Assembly (NCBI GenBank): GCA_002328745.1
Contig: DCVQ01000025.1
Span: 1 to 17,939 of the forward strand
Direction: 5' to 3'
DNA length: 17,939 bases
Source of the DNA: Actinobacteria bacterium UBA2184
GTDB taxonomy: Bacteria; Actinomycetota; Coriobacteriia; Anaerosomatales; Anaerosomataceae
The position numbers were made by a program, and so were the translations under genes. The stretch's first letter is position 1, and each line of letters starts with the position of its first letter. This document shows positions 1 through 8,430 of the stretch, piece by piece. Below the pieces are notes generated by a model that was given only the letters and a program-made list of their open reading frames with translations, was not told the DNA's origin and ran no database searches.

Positions 1-56
<56 letters not shown>

Positions 57-67
57 ACGGGACAGTT

Positions 68-97
68 ACTGTAGCACGGCTCCGCAGGAGGGTGCAA
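68..97 (-). promoter_or_regulatory. Candidate promoter of the initiator tRNA
   Basis: On the minus strand TTGCAC (92-97) and TACAGT (68-73) are separated by 18 bases. They resemble a housekeeping -35/-10 pair, with 3/6 and 4/6 consensus matches. The -10 box ends 11 bases before the mature tRNA 5' end at 56, which would give a very short leader. The call rests on position and consensus only. Confidence 0.45.
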
Positions 98-241
98 CCT
101 GACACGAAGGGCAGCGGAGGCGCGTGCCGCTCGTCGGATTGCCTACGATAAACGGGCGGAATCCGCCGACAGGCGCTCGCCCAGCGGTCCTGCAACCCCG
201 AGCGGCCAGTACGGGGTGCAGCCCCGCATCGCCCGGACCGA

Positions 242-247
242 TATAGT
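242..247 (+). promoter_or_regulatory. Candidate -10 box upstream of the cytochrome unit
   Basis: TATAGT matches 5 of 6 bases of the TATAAT consensus in an otherwise GC-rich region. No convincing -35 box is seen at 16-19 bases upstream. Transcription from about 254 would place the Shine-Dalgarno-like GAGGGGG (267-273) and the GTG at 279 in a short leader, which supports 279 as the start of the first gene. The weak -35 keeps confidence low. Confidence 0.35.
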
Positions 248-278
248 GGATACGGAGCGCGATGACGAGGGGGTCGGA

Positions 279-953
279 GTGCGCATACCGTGGCGTATCG
301 TCGCAATCGTCGCGATGGTGGTTGCCATCGTCGGCATCGTCGCGCTCTCGCTGCTGCCCGGCGGGTCCGGCGGACCGACGGACCCCCGCAACCCCGACAC
401 AGCACCAGCTGACACCGCAGGACGACAGCCGCCCTCCGTCGTGGACACCCCGACCCCACCGGCCGCCGCGCTCACTCCCACCCCCGATGCGGCGACGTTC
501 GTTTCGAGCGGCATGACGTCAGTGTCCGGGGACGATGAGGCGTCTGACACACTGACTGCCTACTTAGCCGCCACGACCGCCGTCATACGCGAGCACGCGG
601 CCGACCTCGCCGCCACCCGCGACGCAGTGCTCGGCGCGCTTTCGGACGGCGACGCGGGAGCCCTCGGCTCCCTGCTCGCACCCGATGAAGGCGACTGTTC
701 GGAGTACCTGGATGATCTCGCAGGCCGATATCCGCAATTCAGCACCCTGGCGCCGGGAACCAACGTGGACGTCTTCGCGGTTGACCAGGCGACCGTGTAC
801 TTCGCGTACGCAGTCATCAGATGGACGGACGGCGGCATCACATCGCAGCACACGATCGTGGTGCCCCTTCGCTTCGTGGATGGCGCCTGGCACCTGACCT
901 CGATCGACGATCAGGTGGAGACGCTGACCTTCATCCAGTCGGTCCGGCTGTGA
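279..953 (+). CDS. Membrane-anchored protein with possible NTF2-like extracytoplasmic domain
   Basis: A 224-aa protein of unknown function. Residues about 5-26 form one hydrophobic helix after a very short, positively charged N-terminus. A Pro/Thr/Ala-rich linker of about 45 residues follows, then a folded C-terminal region that ends in an alternating beta-type pattern including VVPLRF and WHLTSID. That ending resembles NTF2/SnoaL-like folds, which is inference from pattern, not a match. The topology puts the C-terminal domain outside the membrane. GTG 279 was chosen because GAGGGGG lies 5-8 bases upstream and the helix then sits at the N-terminus. The in-frame GTGs at 216 and 246 lack a good ribosome site. 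The cytochrome gene begins 14 bases after the stop, so the two are probably co-transcribed and this protein may be its membrane partner. Confidence 0.75.
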   Translation: MRIPWRIVAIVAMVVAIVGIVALSLLPGGSGGPTDPRNPDTAPADTAGRQPPSVVDTPTPPAAALTPTPDAATFVSSGMTSVSGDDEASDTLTAYLAATTAVIREHAADLAATRDAVLGALSDGDAGALGSLLAPDEGDCSEYLDDLAGRYPQFSTLAPGTNVDVFAVDQATVYFAYAVIRWTDGGITSQHTIVVPLRFVDGAWHLTSIDDQVETLTFIQSVRL

Positions 954-967
954 GGAGGAGCCTCGCG

Positions 968-3856
968 ATGACACATGACGAATCAAGGATCTACCGCACC
1001 CTCTTCGCCCGCGTGGCTCCGGCCGTGCTTGCTGCGTCCGTCTTGCTGCCAGTCAGTCTCGCCTTCGCCGCCGTGCCGACCGCCCCTCTTAACCCCGACC
1101 CGTGGGTGAGCGGCGTCGGCGAGGTGTCCATCAGCTGGGGGGCTTCGACCGACCTCGACGGCGACCCGGTCGTCTACGACGTGTACCGCTATCGCGCACC
1201 GATCACCGCGGTCAATCTCGCATCGGCCACCCTGGTCGCACAGGACACGAGCGCGACGACCGTCACCGGGATCGTCGCCGACCCGGATGAGATCACCGAG
1301 TCGTACGTCTGGTTCTATGCCGTAGTCGCGAAGGCGGGCGGGGAGTCGGCACTATCGAAGACCGCCGCGCCGAATCTTCACGGATACCGCATGTCTTCAA
1401 GCGTGTATAGCTGCACCCGGTGCCATCAGGTACACGGAGCCGGTGAGATCGACGCGAACACCATCGAGCTCTGCTATCACTGCCACGCGTCGTCCGACGC
1501 GACCAGCCCCGAGAGCGACGTCGGCGATCGCAGCTCGCTCAACATCAAGGCGGACTTCTACGACTACGACTCCCAGACCGCGGGCTCACGGCATCGCAGC
1601 ACCAAGATGGTCGCCGAGACGACAGAGTGCGACGCATGCCACACTGCGCACCGCTCCTCCTACTTCTACACGAGCGCGGGGGTGTACGACCCGACACAGA
1701 GCTATCGCAAGTTCCTGCGGGTGCAGACGGGCGTCGACGGGACCGGCAATCCGACCTACACGCTGTTCAGCCAGAACTCGGTCGTGACCGAGAACGTGTC
1801 GTTCTGCTTCGCCTGCCACGGAGCGGACTCGACCGGCGCGCCTGCCAAGATGAGCTACGTGAGCACGGACGGCTATGCCGTGACTGGTGGCGACCACAAC
1901 GAGTCCGGTTATGCGACGGCTGCACACGGCACGGCGGTCGTGAAGAGCAACGACTACGGCCGGACCGACGAGGGCCAGTACCCGGAGGTCCAGTGCCTTG
2001 CCTGCCACGACAAGCACGCGTCGGCGGCGGACAAGCTCATCGCGTACCGCGGTGAGGATACCGCCGCCACCACGAGCGGCACGTTCGCGGGGGCCGAGCT
2101 GTGCTTCGCGTGCCACAGCGCCGCATCGGCCGAGGACCGGGTGGCCGCTGCGTACTCGGCGCCGTTCTCGTGGAACGATCGCGACGTCCAGGCGCAGTTC
2201 TCGAAGGCCTCGGCGCATCCCGTGACCGTTGCCGAGAGCGGGAGGTCGCTCGCCTGCGCCAGCTGCCACAACGTGCATGTGGTGGGCGAAGGCGGAGCGT
2301 CCGCCTGGAGCGCATCCCGCGCGAGCGTGCCCTCCGACACGCAGGACACGCCCTCGTCGATCACCGGATTCTGCCTCGACTGCCACGACGGCGCCCCCGC
2401 CTCGGCGACCATCACTGCCGATACGCTCGTTCCCTACCGAATCGGTTTCAGCCCGCAGAGCGCGCCCTACTTCCCGGGGTGGGACAAGAGCGCGTTCACG
2501 TCGTCGGGCCACTACGCGGGCGCGACCCCGGCTCTGTGCCAGAACTGCCACGACCCGCACGCCTCGGACTTCTCTCGACTGGCAGCGTGGACCACACCGG
2601 ACGGCGCGACCGCCCTGAACGCGGGCGTCCGCGCCAACGAGAGCATCGGCATGTCGCGCGAGCAGAACCTCTGCTACCAGTGCCACGGCAACGGCTCGAC
2701 CGTCGCCGACGGCGTCACCACCCAGCGCGCGAGCGGCGCCAAAGACGTAGCGAGCAAGGCGACGGCAACCTACGGGCATGACCCGGCCGCGGCGACCGGT
2801 GCCCACAGCGACACCGAGGACGCAGCCGCCCTCGGCGCGACGAACCGCCACGCGGAGTGCGCGGACTGTCACGACCCGCACTCGGCCACCACCGCCGGCG
2901 GGAGCGCGACCCAGGAGTCGCAGGCGAGCACCGCCGGCGCGGCCGTCTACGGCGCGTTCGGCGCGGTCCCCTCGTACCCGGCGTCCAACTGGGGCGCGGC
3001 ATCGTCCTACTCGGCCGATCGCCTGACCGGCGAGTCGACCGATTTCGAAGCCTACCTGTGCTTCAAGTGCCACAGCACGAACACGACGCAGCCCGCCACC
3101 GTGACGCGGAACGCCAGGACATACACCACCACCGATGTGGCGCGCGAGTTCAACCCCAGCAACTTCTCGTACCACAACGTCCTCGGACAGAGCACCGGGA
3201 TGCAGAGCGCGTTCACGGTGACCGCCGACAACGGGGTCACGGTGAGCGTGGCCTGGCCGGTGCCCACAGTGAACGTCTTCTCGACCGCAAGCGGCATGAG
3301 CGCGAATGCCATGCTCACCTGCACCTCGTGCCACACGAACGACGCGACGAGCGCCTCCCAGGCGAAGGGACCGCACGGCAGCAGCGCCGAGTGGGCCATC
3401 GACCCGGCGTACGGCGCCGACTGGAAGACGGCGGGACTCAGCACCGGCAGCGAAAACGGCATGGAGTTCGTGGGCGGCGTGGACGCCACGAACATCATCT
3501 GCGCCAAGTGCCACGACCTCTACAACGCAGGCATCGGCGGGGAGAGCGGCTGGTCGAACTCCGGCCACAAGGGAAACGGTCACCGCGTCACCCACACGCA
3601 GCCGAAGTACTGCACCAACTGCCACATCGGCGTCCCGCACGGCTGGACTCGACCCCGCCTCCTCGGCTACTACGACGACCCGGCGCCGTACGCATCAAGG
3701 GTCAACGTGACCGGCGGGCAGACCAGCTACGCCCTGATCGAGGTGGAGGCGTCGAGCCGGTCGCTCAGCAGCGGGGCGGTCACCTGGTCGTGCACCACAA
3801 GCTGCAAGACCAGCGCCGGCCAGCACGCAGGCGACGTCACGCAGTCCTGGCCGTAG
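968..3856 (+). CDS. Secreted 15-haem c-type cytochrome with N-terminal Fn3-like domain
   Basis: A 962-aa extracytoplasmic electron carrier. Residues 1-34 look like a signal peptide (hydrophobic stretch, then AFA with predicted cleavage before Ala35). Residues about 36-130 resemble a fibronectin type III domain. Fifteen CxxCH haem sites start at residues 149, 169, 221, 280, 343, 379, 430, 469, 524, 569, 631, 698, 785, 845 and 882. The first twelve alternate between CxxCHxxH and [LF]CxxCH, giving six di-haem units as in doubled-CXXCH proteins. No C-terminal membrane helix, LPXTG motif or lipobox is seen, so the protein is either free or held by a partner. ATG 968 follows GGAGGAG at 953-959. The gene sits 14 bases after the membrane-anchored gene. 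Extracellular electron transfer is a plausible role but not shown; the electron donor and acceptor are unknown. No cytochrome maturation genes occur in the window. Confidence 0.93.
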   Translation: MTHDESRIYRTLFARVAPAVLAASVLLPVSLAFAAVPTAPLNPDPWVSGVGEVSISWGASTDLDGDPVVYDVYRYRAPITAVNLASATLVAQDTSATTVTGIVADPDEITESYVWFYAVVAKAGGESALSKTAAPNLHGYRMSSSVYSCTRCHQVHGAGEIDANTIELCYHCHASSDATSPESDVGDRSSLNIKADFYDYDSQTAGSRHRSTKMVAETTECDACHTAHRSSYFYTSAGVYDPTQSYRKFLRVQTGVDGTGNPTYTLFSQNSVVTENVSFCFACHGADSTGAPAKMSYVSTDGYAVTGGDHNESGYATAAHGTAVVKSNDYGRTDEGQYPEVQCLACHDKHASAADKLIAYRGEDTAATTSGTFAGAELCFACHSAASAEDRVAAAYSAPFSWNDRDVQAQFSKASAHPVTVAESGRSLACASCHNVHVVGEGGASAWSASRASVPSDTQDTPSSITGFCLDCHDGAPASATITADTLVPYRIGFSPQSAPYFPGWDKSAFTSSGHYAGATPALCQNCHDPHASDFSRLAAWTTPDGATALNAGVRANESIGMSREQNLCYQCHGNGSTVADGVTTQRASGAKDVASKATATYGHDPAAATGAHSDTEDAAALGATNRHAECADCHDPHSATTAGGSATQESQASTAGAAVYGAFGAVPSYPASNWGAASSYSADRLTGESTDFEAYLCFKCHSTNTTQPATVTRNARTYTTTDVAREFNPSNFSYHNVLGQSTGMQSAFTVTADNGVTVSVAWPVPTVNVFSTASGMSANAMLTCTSCHTNDATSASQAKGPHGSSAEWAIDPAYGADWKTAGLSTGSENGMEFVGGVDATNIICAKCHDLYNAGIGGESGWSNSGHKGNGHRVTHTQPKYCTNCHIGVPHGWTRPRLLGYYDDPAPYASRVNVTGGQTSYALIEVEASSRSLSSGAVTWSCTTSCKTSAGQHAGDVTQSWP

Positions 3857-3970
3857 GCGCCGCTCGTCGCCGCGCCATCCTCGCGGACGCGCGGCTCTGG
3901 TATCGTCTGGGAATGCGGTGCGCCGAAATCGCTCGCGCGCGCCATGCTCGCTGACTGCCGAGGAGACCGG

Positions 3971-5413
3971 ATGAAAGACATCGTCGCGCTCGCGCTCGAT
4001 GCGGCGTCAGCCGCGGGGGCGTCGTATGCGGACGCCCGGGTCGTCCAGACCCGCCACGAAGACATCTCCGTCCGCACCGGGCGCGTGGAGGCCATCGGCT
4101 CCACCGAGTCGCTCGGCGTGGGCATCCGGGTGATCGCCGACGGCGCCTGGGGCTTCGCCGCGACCGCCGACCTCACCGCTGACGGCGTGCGTTCGGCCGC
4201 GACCCAGGCCGTGGCGCTCGCGCACGCGGCGGCGACCACCCGCCGTGAGCCGGTGGCGCTCGCGCCGGTCGGGGCGTACCGCGACACCTGGACGGGCCCG
4301 TGCGAGATCGACCCGTTCTCGGTGCCGCTCGACGACCGGATCGCGCTGCTGCTCGCCGCCGACGAGGCGCTGCGCGTGGAGTCCGCCGTGAAGATATCGG
4401 GCGCGTCCCTCGGCCTGCTGCGGGTTGACAAGGTGTTCGGCTCGAGCGAGGGATCGCTTATCGAGCAGTCGTACACCGAGTCGCAGGCCGGCATCGTGGC
4501 GTACGCGATCGGAGACGGCGAGGTGCTCCCCCGCTCGTACCCGAACAGCCTCGGAGGGCAGGCCGTGCAGGGCGGCTGGGAGGCCATTCTCTCACTCGAC
4601 CTCGTCGGCAACGCGCCGCGCGTCGGCGAGCAGGCCGCGGCACTCGTCACCGCTGCCGAGTGCCCCGCAGGGCGCACCACCGTCATCATCGACAGCTCGC
4701 AGATCGCGCTCCAGGTGCACGAGTCGATCGGCCATCCCACTGAGCTCGACCGCATCCTCGGCGACGAGGCGGCGTTCGCGGGGACGTCGTTCGTGGGCCT
4801 CGACGACGTCGGGCGGCTCCGCTACGGCTCCGAGCACGTCACCGTCACCTGCGACGCCACCATCCCCGGGTCGCTCGGCAGCTTCGGCTACGACGACGAG
4901 GGCGTTCCCGCCGAGCGCGACTTCCTCATACGCGAGGGGCTGCTCGTGGGGCTGCAGTCATCGCGCGAGTCGGCGCCCGCGATCGGCCGCGTGTCCAACG
5001 GCTGCATGCGGGCCGACGGATGGAACCGCCAGCCGCTCGTCCGCATGACCACCGTGAGCCTCGAGCCGGGCACGTGGGGTTTCGACGAGCTCGTGGCCGA
5101 CACGGAAGACGGCATCTACCTCGAGACCAACACATCGTGGTCGATCGACGACCGGCGACTGAACTTCCAGTTCGCGTGTGAGATCGGCTGGGAGATCAAG
5201 GACGGGAAGCTCGGCCGGATGATCAAGACGCCCAACTACACGGGCATCACCCCTGAGTTCTGGGGAAGCTGCGACGCGGTGTGCTCGCGCGACTCGTGGC
5301 AGGTATGGGGCATCCCCAACTGCGGCAAGGGCGAGCCGATGCAGGTGGCTCACGTCGCCCACGGAGCCGCTCCCGCCAGATTCCGCGACGTCCAGGTTGG
5401 GGTGGGACGATGA
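3971..5413 (+). CDS. tldD: TldD metalloprotease subunit
   Basis: A 480-aa zinc peptidase of the TldD/PmbA (U62) family, which in E. coli works as a TldD-TldE heterodimer that cleaves unfolded peptides and matures microcin B17. The zinc motif HExxxH is present as HESIGH at residues 250-255. The C-terminal third ligand is Cys451 in NCGKGEPMQ. Both match the positions known for E. coli TldD, and the length is normal. ATG 3971 is preceded by GAGGAGA at 3959-3965; an upstream in-frame ATG at 3944 has no such site. The last four bases overlap the next gene (ATGA), so TldD and its partner are likely made in equal amounts. The substrate in this organism is unknown. Confidence 0.95.
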   Translation: MKDIVALALDAASAAGASYADARVVQTRHEDISVRTGRVEAIGSTESLGVGIRVIADGAWGFAATADLTADGVRSAATQAVALAHAAATTRREPVALAPVGAYRDTWTGPCEIDPFSVPLDDRIALLLAADEALRVESAVKISGASLGLLRVDKVFGSSEGSLIEQSYTESQAGIVAYAIGDGEVLPRSYPNSLGGQAVQGGWEAILSLDLVGNAPRVGEQAAALVTAAECPAGRTTVIIDSSQIALQVHESIGHPTELDRILGDEAAFAGTSFVGLDDVGRLRYGSEHVTVTCDATIPGSLGSFGYDDEGVPAERDFLIREGLLVGLQSSRESAPAIGRVSNGCMRADGWNRQPLVRMTTVSLEPGTWGFDELVADTEDGIYLETNTSWSIDDRRLNFQFACEIGWEIKDGKLGRMIKTPNYTGITPEFWGSCDAVCSRDSWQVWGIPNCGKGEPMQVAHVAHGAAPARFRDVQVGVGR

Positions 5414-6753
5414 GACTCTCGCTCGCCGACGCACGCGCGCTCGCAGCACGCGCGATACAGCTCACCGCAGCCGACGAGGCCGAGGTGCTCGTGGCTTCCT
5501 CGGCCACCGCGCTCACCCGCTTCGCCGACAACCGTATCCATCAGAACGTGGCCGAGTCCGACACGCACGTCTCCATACGTGCCGTGCTCGGCACGCGCGT
5601 CGGCGTGGCGTCCACCAACCGCACGGACGACGAGTCGCTGGCACGCTGCGCCGCCGCCGCTCTCGAGATCGCGCGCTACGCACCCGATGATCCGGCGTTC
5701 CCGGGCTTGCCGACCGCGCGGCGCATCTCGCCGGTCAACCGGGTGAGCGCCGCTACGCGCGGGTTCGACGCAAGTCGCCGAGCGGCCGCCGCGGCCGCCA
5801 TCATCGAGCAGTCGGTCGAGCGCGGCTTCACGGCCGCGGGCACTGTCGCCACGAGCGATCAGGCCGTGGCGATCGCCAACAGCCACGGCGTCGACGCCGC
5901 GATGGAGACCACCGACCTGCGCGCCACCGTCCTCTCGATGGGTGACGGCGCCGGCAGCGGCTGGGCGTCGTTCTTGGCCGCGGACGCTGACGCGTTCTCG
6001 CCTGAGGCCCTCGGCGACCAGGCAGCGACGACCGCGTCCCGCGCGGCGAGCCCCACCTCCCTCGACCCGGGCTCGTACGCGGTCGTGCTGGCGCCCGAGG
6101 CGGTCTCGGACATCATCGACTTCCTCGGCTACGTGGGCTTCGGCGCGAAGGCGTTCGCCGAGGGCAGTTCGTTCCTCGTGAGCCACGTGGGCGACCGCGT
6201 GCTCGACGAGCGCATCACGATCCGCGACGATGCGCTTTCCGCCGAGACCGTCGGTCTTGCGTTCGATTTCGAGGGCCAGCCGAAGGGGCCGACCTCTCTC
6301 ATCTCGGCAGGCATCGCGAGCGGACCGGTGACGGACTCGTACTACGCGAGCACGCTCCGCCTGCCCAACACCGGCCACGCGCTACCGGCACCGAATCCGT
6401 ACGGGCCGATGGCGCTCAACCTCGAGATGGCGGCCGGCGACGCGGGCGTGATGGACATGATCGCGTCGGTGAAGCGCGGCGTGTATGTCTCACGGTTCCA
6501 CTACGTCAATGTCGAGGACCCGATGAAGGTCACCCTGACCGGCATGACCCGCGACGGCACGTTTCTCATCGAGGACGGCCGGCTCACCAACCCCGTCCGC
6601 AACCTCCGCTTCACGCAGAGCGCCGTTGAGGCCCTGTCTCACGTGCTGGCGGTCGGGCGCGAGCGCACGCTCGTCGGCCCCGGCGAGGGTGGAGCGACGC
6701 TCGTGCCGGCGCTGCTGCTCGAGAAGTGGGCGTTCACCGGGCAGACGGGGTAG
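5410..6753 (+). CDS. pmbA: PmbA/TldE-family partner of TldD
   Basis: A 447-aa member of the same family as the preceding gene but without the HExxxH zinc motif, as expected for TldE/PmbA. In the known heterodimer this subunit shapes the chamber and helps select unfolded substrate while TldD supplies catalysis. The N-terminal region (LTRFADNRIHQNV) and the C-terminal part, including NPVRNLRFTQS, fit the family. ATG 5410 overlaps the tldD stop by four bases, which argues for translational coupling. A strong hairpin lies about 60 bases after the stop. Cytoplasmic; physiological targets here are unknown. Confidence 0.93.
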   Translation: MRLSLADARALAARAIQLTAADEAEVLVASSATALTRFADNRIHQNVAESDTHVSIRAVLGTRVGVASTNRTDDESLARCAAAALEIARYAPDDPAFPGLPTARRISPVNRVSAATRGFDASRRAAAAAAIIEQSVERGFTAAGTVATSDQAVAIANSHGVDAAMETTDLRATVLSMGDGAGSGWASFLAADADAFSPEALGDQAATTASRAASPTSLDPGSYAVVLAPEAVSDIIDFLGYVGFGAKAFAEGSSFLVSHVGDRVLDERITIRDDALSAETVGLAFDFEGQPKGPTSLISAGIASGPVTDSYYASTLRLPNTGHALPAPNPYGPMALNLEMAAGDAGVMDMIASVKRGVYVSRFHYVNVEDPMKVTLTGMTRDGTFLIEDGRLTNPVRNLRFTQSAVEALSHVLAVGRERTLVGPGEGGATLVPALLLEKWAFTGQTG

Positions 6754-7087
6754 CGGGGGCGATTGCCGGGCGGCCTTCGCCCACACGATGAAACGGCCGA
6801 AGACAAGAAGTGGGGCCCCGGTGCGTTCAAGCGCCGGGGCCCTCTTGCAGGCTGTCCGGCCCTCTGAAATGGAGGGGCGCCACCATCGGGCCGGACCGTG
6901 TGTCGGGCGACTTACGTTGCGCCGCCTCCCATATTCTCGGCCTTCTGGCGGTGGTACATAAGCACCACGAACACGTCTTCCGACGACCGCACGGCACGGG
7001 CCGACGAACGGTAAGGCAATCCCTTCGCCACAGGTCACGATTCACGCAGCTGTGCCCCTTGCGGACGAATCGGCGACCGTTGCACGC
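6754..7087. other. Intergenic region between convergent genes
   Basis: This 334-base stretch separates the ends of pmbA (+) and an acidic lipoprotein gene (-). It holds the 6813-6842 hairpin and no convincing gene. The short open frames on both strands have no good ribosome site, give Arg/Pro-rich translations and overlap the hairpin. GACGAACGGT at 7003-7012 also occurs at 9774-9783; this may be chance. Confidence 0.6.
6813..6842. terminator. Strong hairpin, probable bidirectional terminator
   Basis: A 12-bp stem with one G.T wobble (arms 6813-6824 and 6831-6842, core GGGCCCCGG/CCGGGGCCC) closes a 6-base loop. On the plus strand it lies 59 bases after the pmbA stop and is followed by TCTT. 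On the minus strand it is followed by CACTTCTTGTCTT, a moderately T-rich tail, so it could also end the opposite operon. No perfect U-tract is present. Confidence 0.75.
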
Positions 7088-7690
7088 CTAGAACCGAAAT
7101 CCCAAGTCTCGTGCGTCATCCACGAGGCCGAGCTCCTTGAGCGCACCGGCGAACTCGGTCATGTCGTCCTCGAGTTCTGCGATTTCCTCAAGCACTTCGT
7201 CCAACGCCTGGTCTCCGGCGTCCTCCCATGACGAGTCGCTCTCCAGACCAGCGACGGCCGTATCCTTCATCGACGAGGCAAGCGCCGTCAGCGCCTCAAG
7301 GCCGCCCATGACGTCCTGGTGAAGATCTTCATAGCCCTCCGGCGGCAGGGCTTCTTGAAGGTCGCTTATCGCGGCCTTCATGTTCTTCTCGTAGTCGTCC
7401 ATAGTGGCCTGAAGGTCCCTCACGCCATCTGTCCCGATCTCGCCCTGACCAGCATGATTAGCGACGTCCAGGAATCCCTCGTAAACCGACTCTTTCGCAT
7501 GAGCCATTTCCTTGAGCGCGTCCTTCACGGCGTCCCGGTACTCCGACTGGGACATCGGACCGGGCTTCACCTTCTCCTCGTCAGCCGAGGTCTCGTCGCA
7601 CCCGCAGAGCCCCGCCGCGACAACCATCGTCAGCGCCACGAGAAGCATCGACCCCCCACGTGCCACGCTTCGGAACGACCATCCCAACAT
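7088..7690 (-). CDS. Acidic lipoprotein, paralogue 3 of the cluster
   Basis: A 200-aa protein of unknown function. An N-terminal hydrophobic stretch ends in LCGC, a probable lipobox with Cys31 as the lipidated residue. The mature part is very acidic and mostly helical by appearance. It shares ordered motifs with the next gene upstream: SEY at 49-51, DDYEK at 98-102, PPxxYED at 117-122 and LESDSSWED at 149-157. The spacing from Tyr to PP to LESDS is almost identical in both proteins, so they are paralogues. ATG 7690 was chosen because a G-rich site (AGGGGG) lies 5 bases upstream and the signal peptide then starts properly; the frame is open further upstream without support. Likely anchored on the outer face of the membrane. 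Confidence 0.8.
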   Translation of the reverse strand: MLGWSFRSVARGGSMLLVALTMVVAAGLCGCDETSADEEKVKPGPMSQSEYRDAVKDALKEMAHAKESVYEGFLDVANHAGQGEIGTDGVRDLQATMDDYEKNMKAAISDLQEALPPEGYEDLHQDVMGGLEALTALASSMKDTAVAGLESDSSWEDAGDQALDEVLEEIAELEDDMTEFAGALKELGLVDDARDLGFRF

Positions 7691-7748
7691 GAGTCCCCCT
7701 CGCTTCGAATCCTCGCAAACCCCCCGCGAGTCAGCCTGGTGCCGCACC

Positions 7749-7780
7749 GCCAGGGCCCGGCATCGCTGCCGGGCCCTGGC
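7749..7780 (-). repeat. Perfect 14-bp hairpin between two lipoprotein genes
   Basis: Arms 7749-7762 (GCCAGGGCCCGGCA) and 7767-7780 are exact reverse complements around the loop TCGC. It lies between the stop of the upstream lipoprotein gene and the start of the downstream one. No T-run follows on the minus strand, so it may be a U-less terminator, an RNA-stability element or a partial attenuator. Confidence 0.6.
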
Positions 7781-7798
7781 GTCGAACGCGTCACGCGC

Positions 7799-8362
7799 CT
7801 ACCACATCTGGACTTCGGAGAACTCGTCCTCCAGCCCCAGTTCCTCACCGGCGGCCGCGAAGTCGTCCATCGTGTCCTCGAGATCGCCCTGCAGGTCCTC
7901 CATGGTGTCGGTCAGACCCTCGAACACGTCCTCGAGCGTCGAGTCGCTCTCCAGCTCGTCCATCACATCGCTGTAACCGGCGACGATCTGCACGAACCCG
8001 TCGAGGCCGGCCTGGATATCCTCGTGGATGTCCTCGTACTCGCTCGGCGGAGCGTACTTCTTGAAGTCGTCGCGCACGCCGTTGACCGTCTTCTCGAATT
8101 CGCCGAACGCGTCCTGCAAGTCGCTCAGGTTGTCCTTGCCGAGCTCCTCGTCGAAGTCGAGTTCGTTCATGAAGTCGGTCGAGTCTTCCATGTCCGCTCC
8201 CGCATCGGAGATGTCCTCGAGCGCGGTCTTGACCGCGTCCTCGTACTCCTCCTTGGTGAGCTTCTTGGTGCAGCCACCGAGCGCGAACGCGGTGAGCAGG
8301 GCGACCGCAACGATCGCCACCAGCACTGCCTTCGACTTCGCGCCCCTCATGCGATGCAACAT
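7799..8362 (-). CDS. Acidic lipoprotein, paralogue 2 of the cluster
   Basis: A 187-aa protein of unknown function. The signal sequence ends in LGGC, a good lipobox, with Cys31 as the expected lipid site. The mature region is strongly acidic with heptad-like helices. Motifs EEY (38-40), EFEK (88-91), PPxxYED (105-111) and LESDSTLED (137-145) align with the downstream paralogue at nearly the same spacing; the first three also align with the membrane protein encoded upstream. The C-terminus ends in a tryptophan, as does that of the membrane protein. ATG 8362 has AGGGGG five bases upstream; the ATG at 8350 is a weaker alternative. Probably displayed on the outer membrane face; ligand unknown. Confidence 0.82.
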   Translation of the reverse strand: MLHRMRGAKSKAVLVAIVAVALLTAFALGGCTKKLTKEEYEDAVKTALEDISDAGADMEDSTDFMNELDFDEELGKDNLSDLQDAFGEFEKTVNGVRDDFKKYAPPSEYEDIHEDIQAGLDGFVQIVAGYSDVMDELESDSTLEDVFEGLTDTMEDLQGDLEDTMDDFAAAGEELGLEDEFSEVQMW

Positions 8363-8389
8363 CACTGCCCCCTCGTTGTCCGCGGCGCA

Positions 8390-8406
8390 CCGGAGCGTCG
8401 CTCCGG
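8390..8406 (-). repeat. Short intercistronic hairpin
   Basis: CCGGAGC (8390-8396) and GCTCCGG (8400-8406) form a perfect 7-bp stem with a 3-base loop. It lies in the 68-base gap between the zinc-ribbon membrane protein gene and the first acidic lipoprotein gene. There is no T-run, so a processing or stability role is as likely as termination. Confidence 0.4.
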
Positions 8407-8430
8407 CCTCACCGGCCTTGCTGCTCGGAC

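Noticed and set aside
1586..3640. Long open frame antisense to the cytochrome gene
   Set aside because: High GC removes stop codons from shadow frames. The translation is Arg/Val/Gly-rich with no domain pattern, and the sense strand has 15 clear haem motifs.
6810..7091. Possible small genes in the pmbA-lipoprotein gap
   Set aside because: They overlap the 6813-6842 hairpin, lack ribosome sites and give Arg/Pro-rich sequence.
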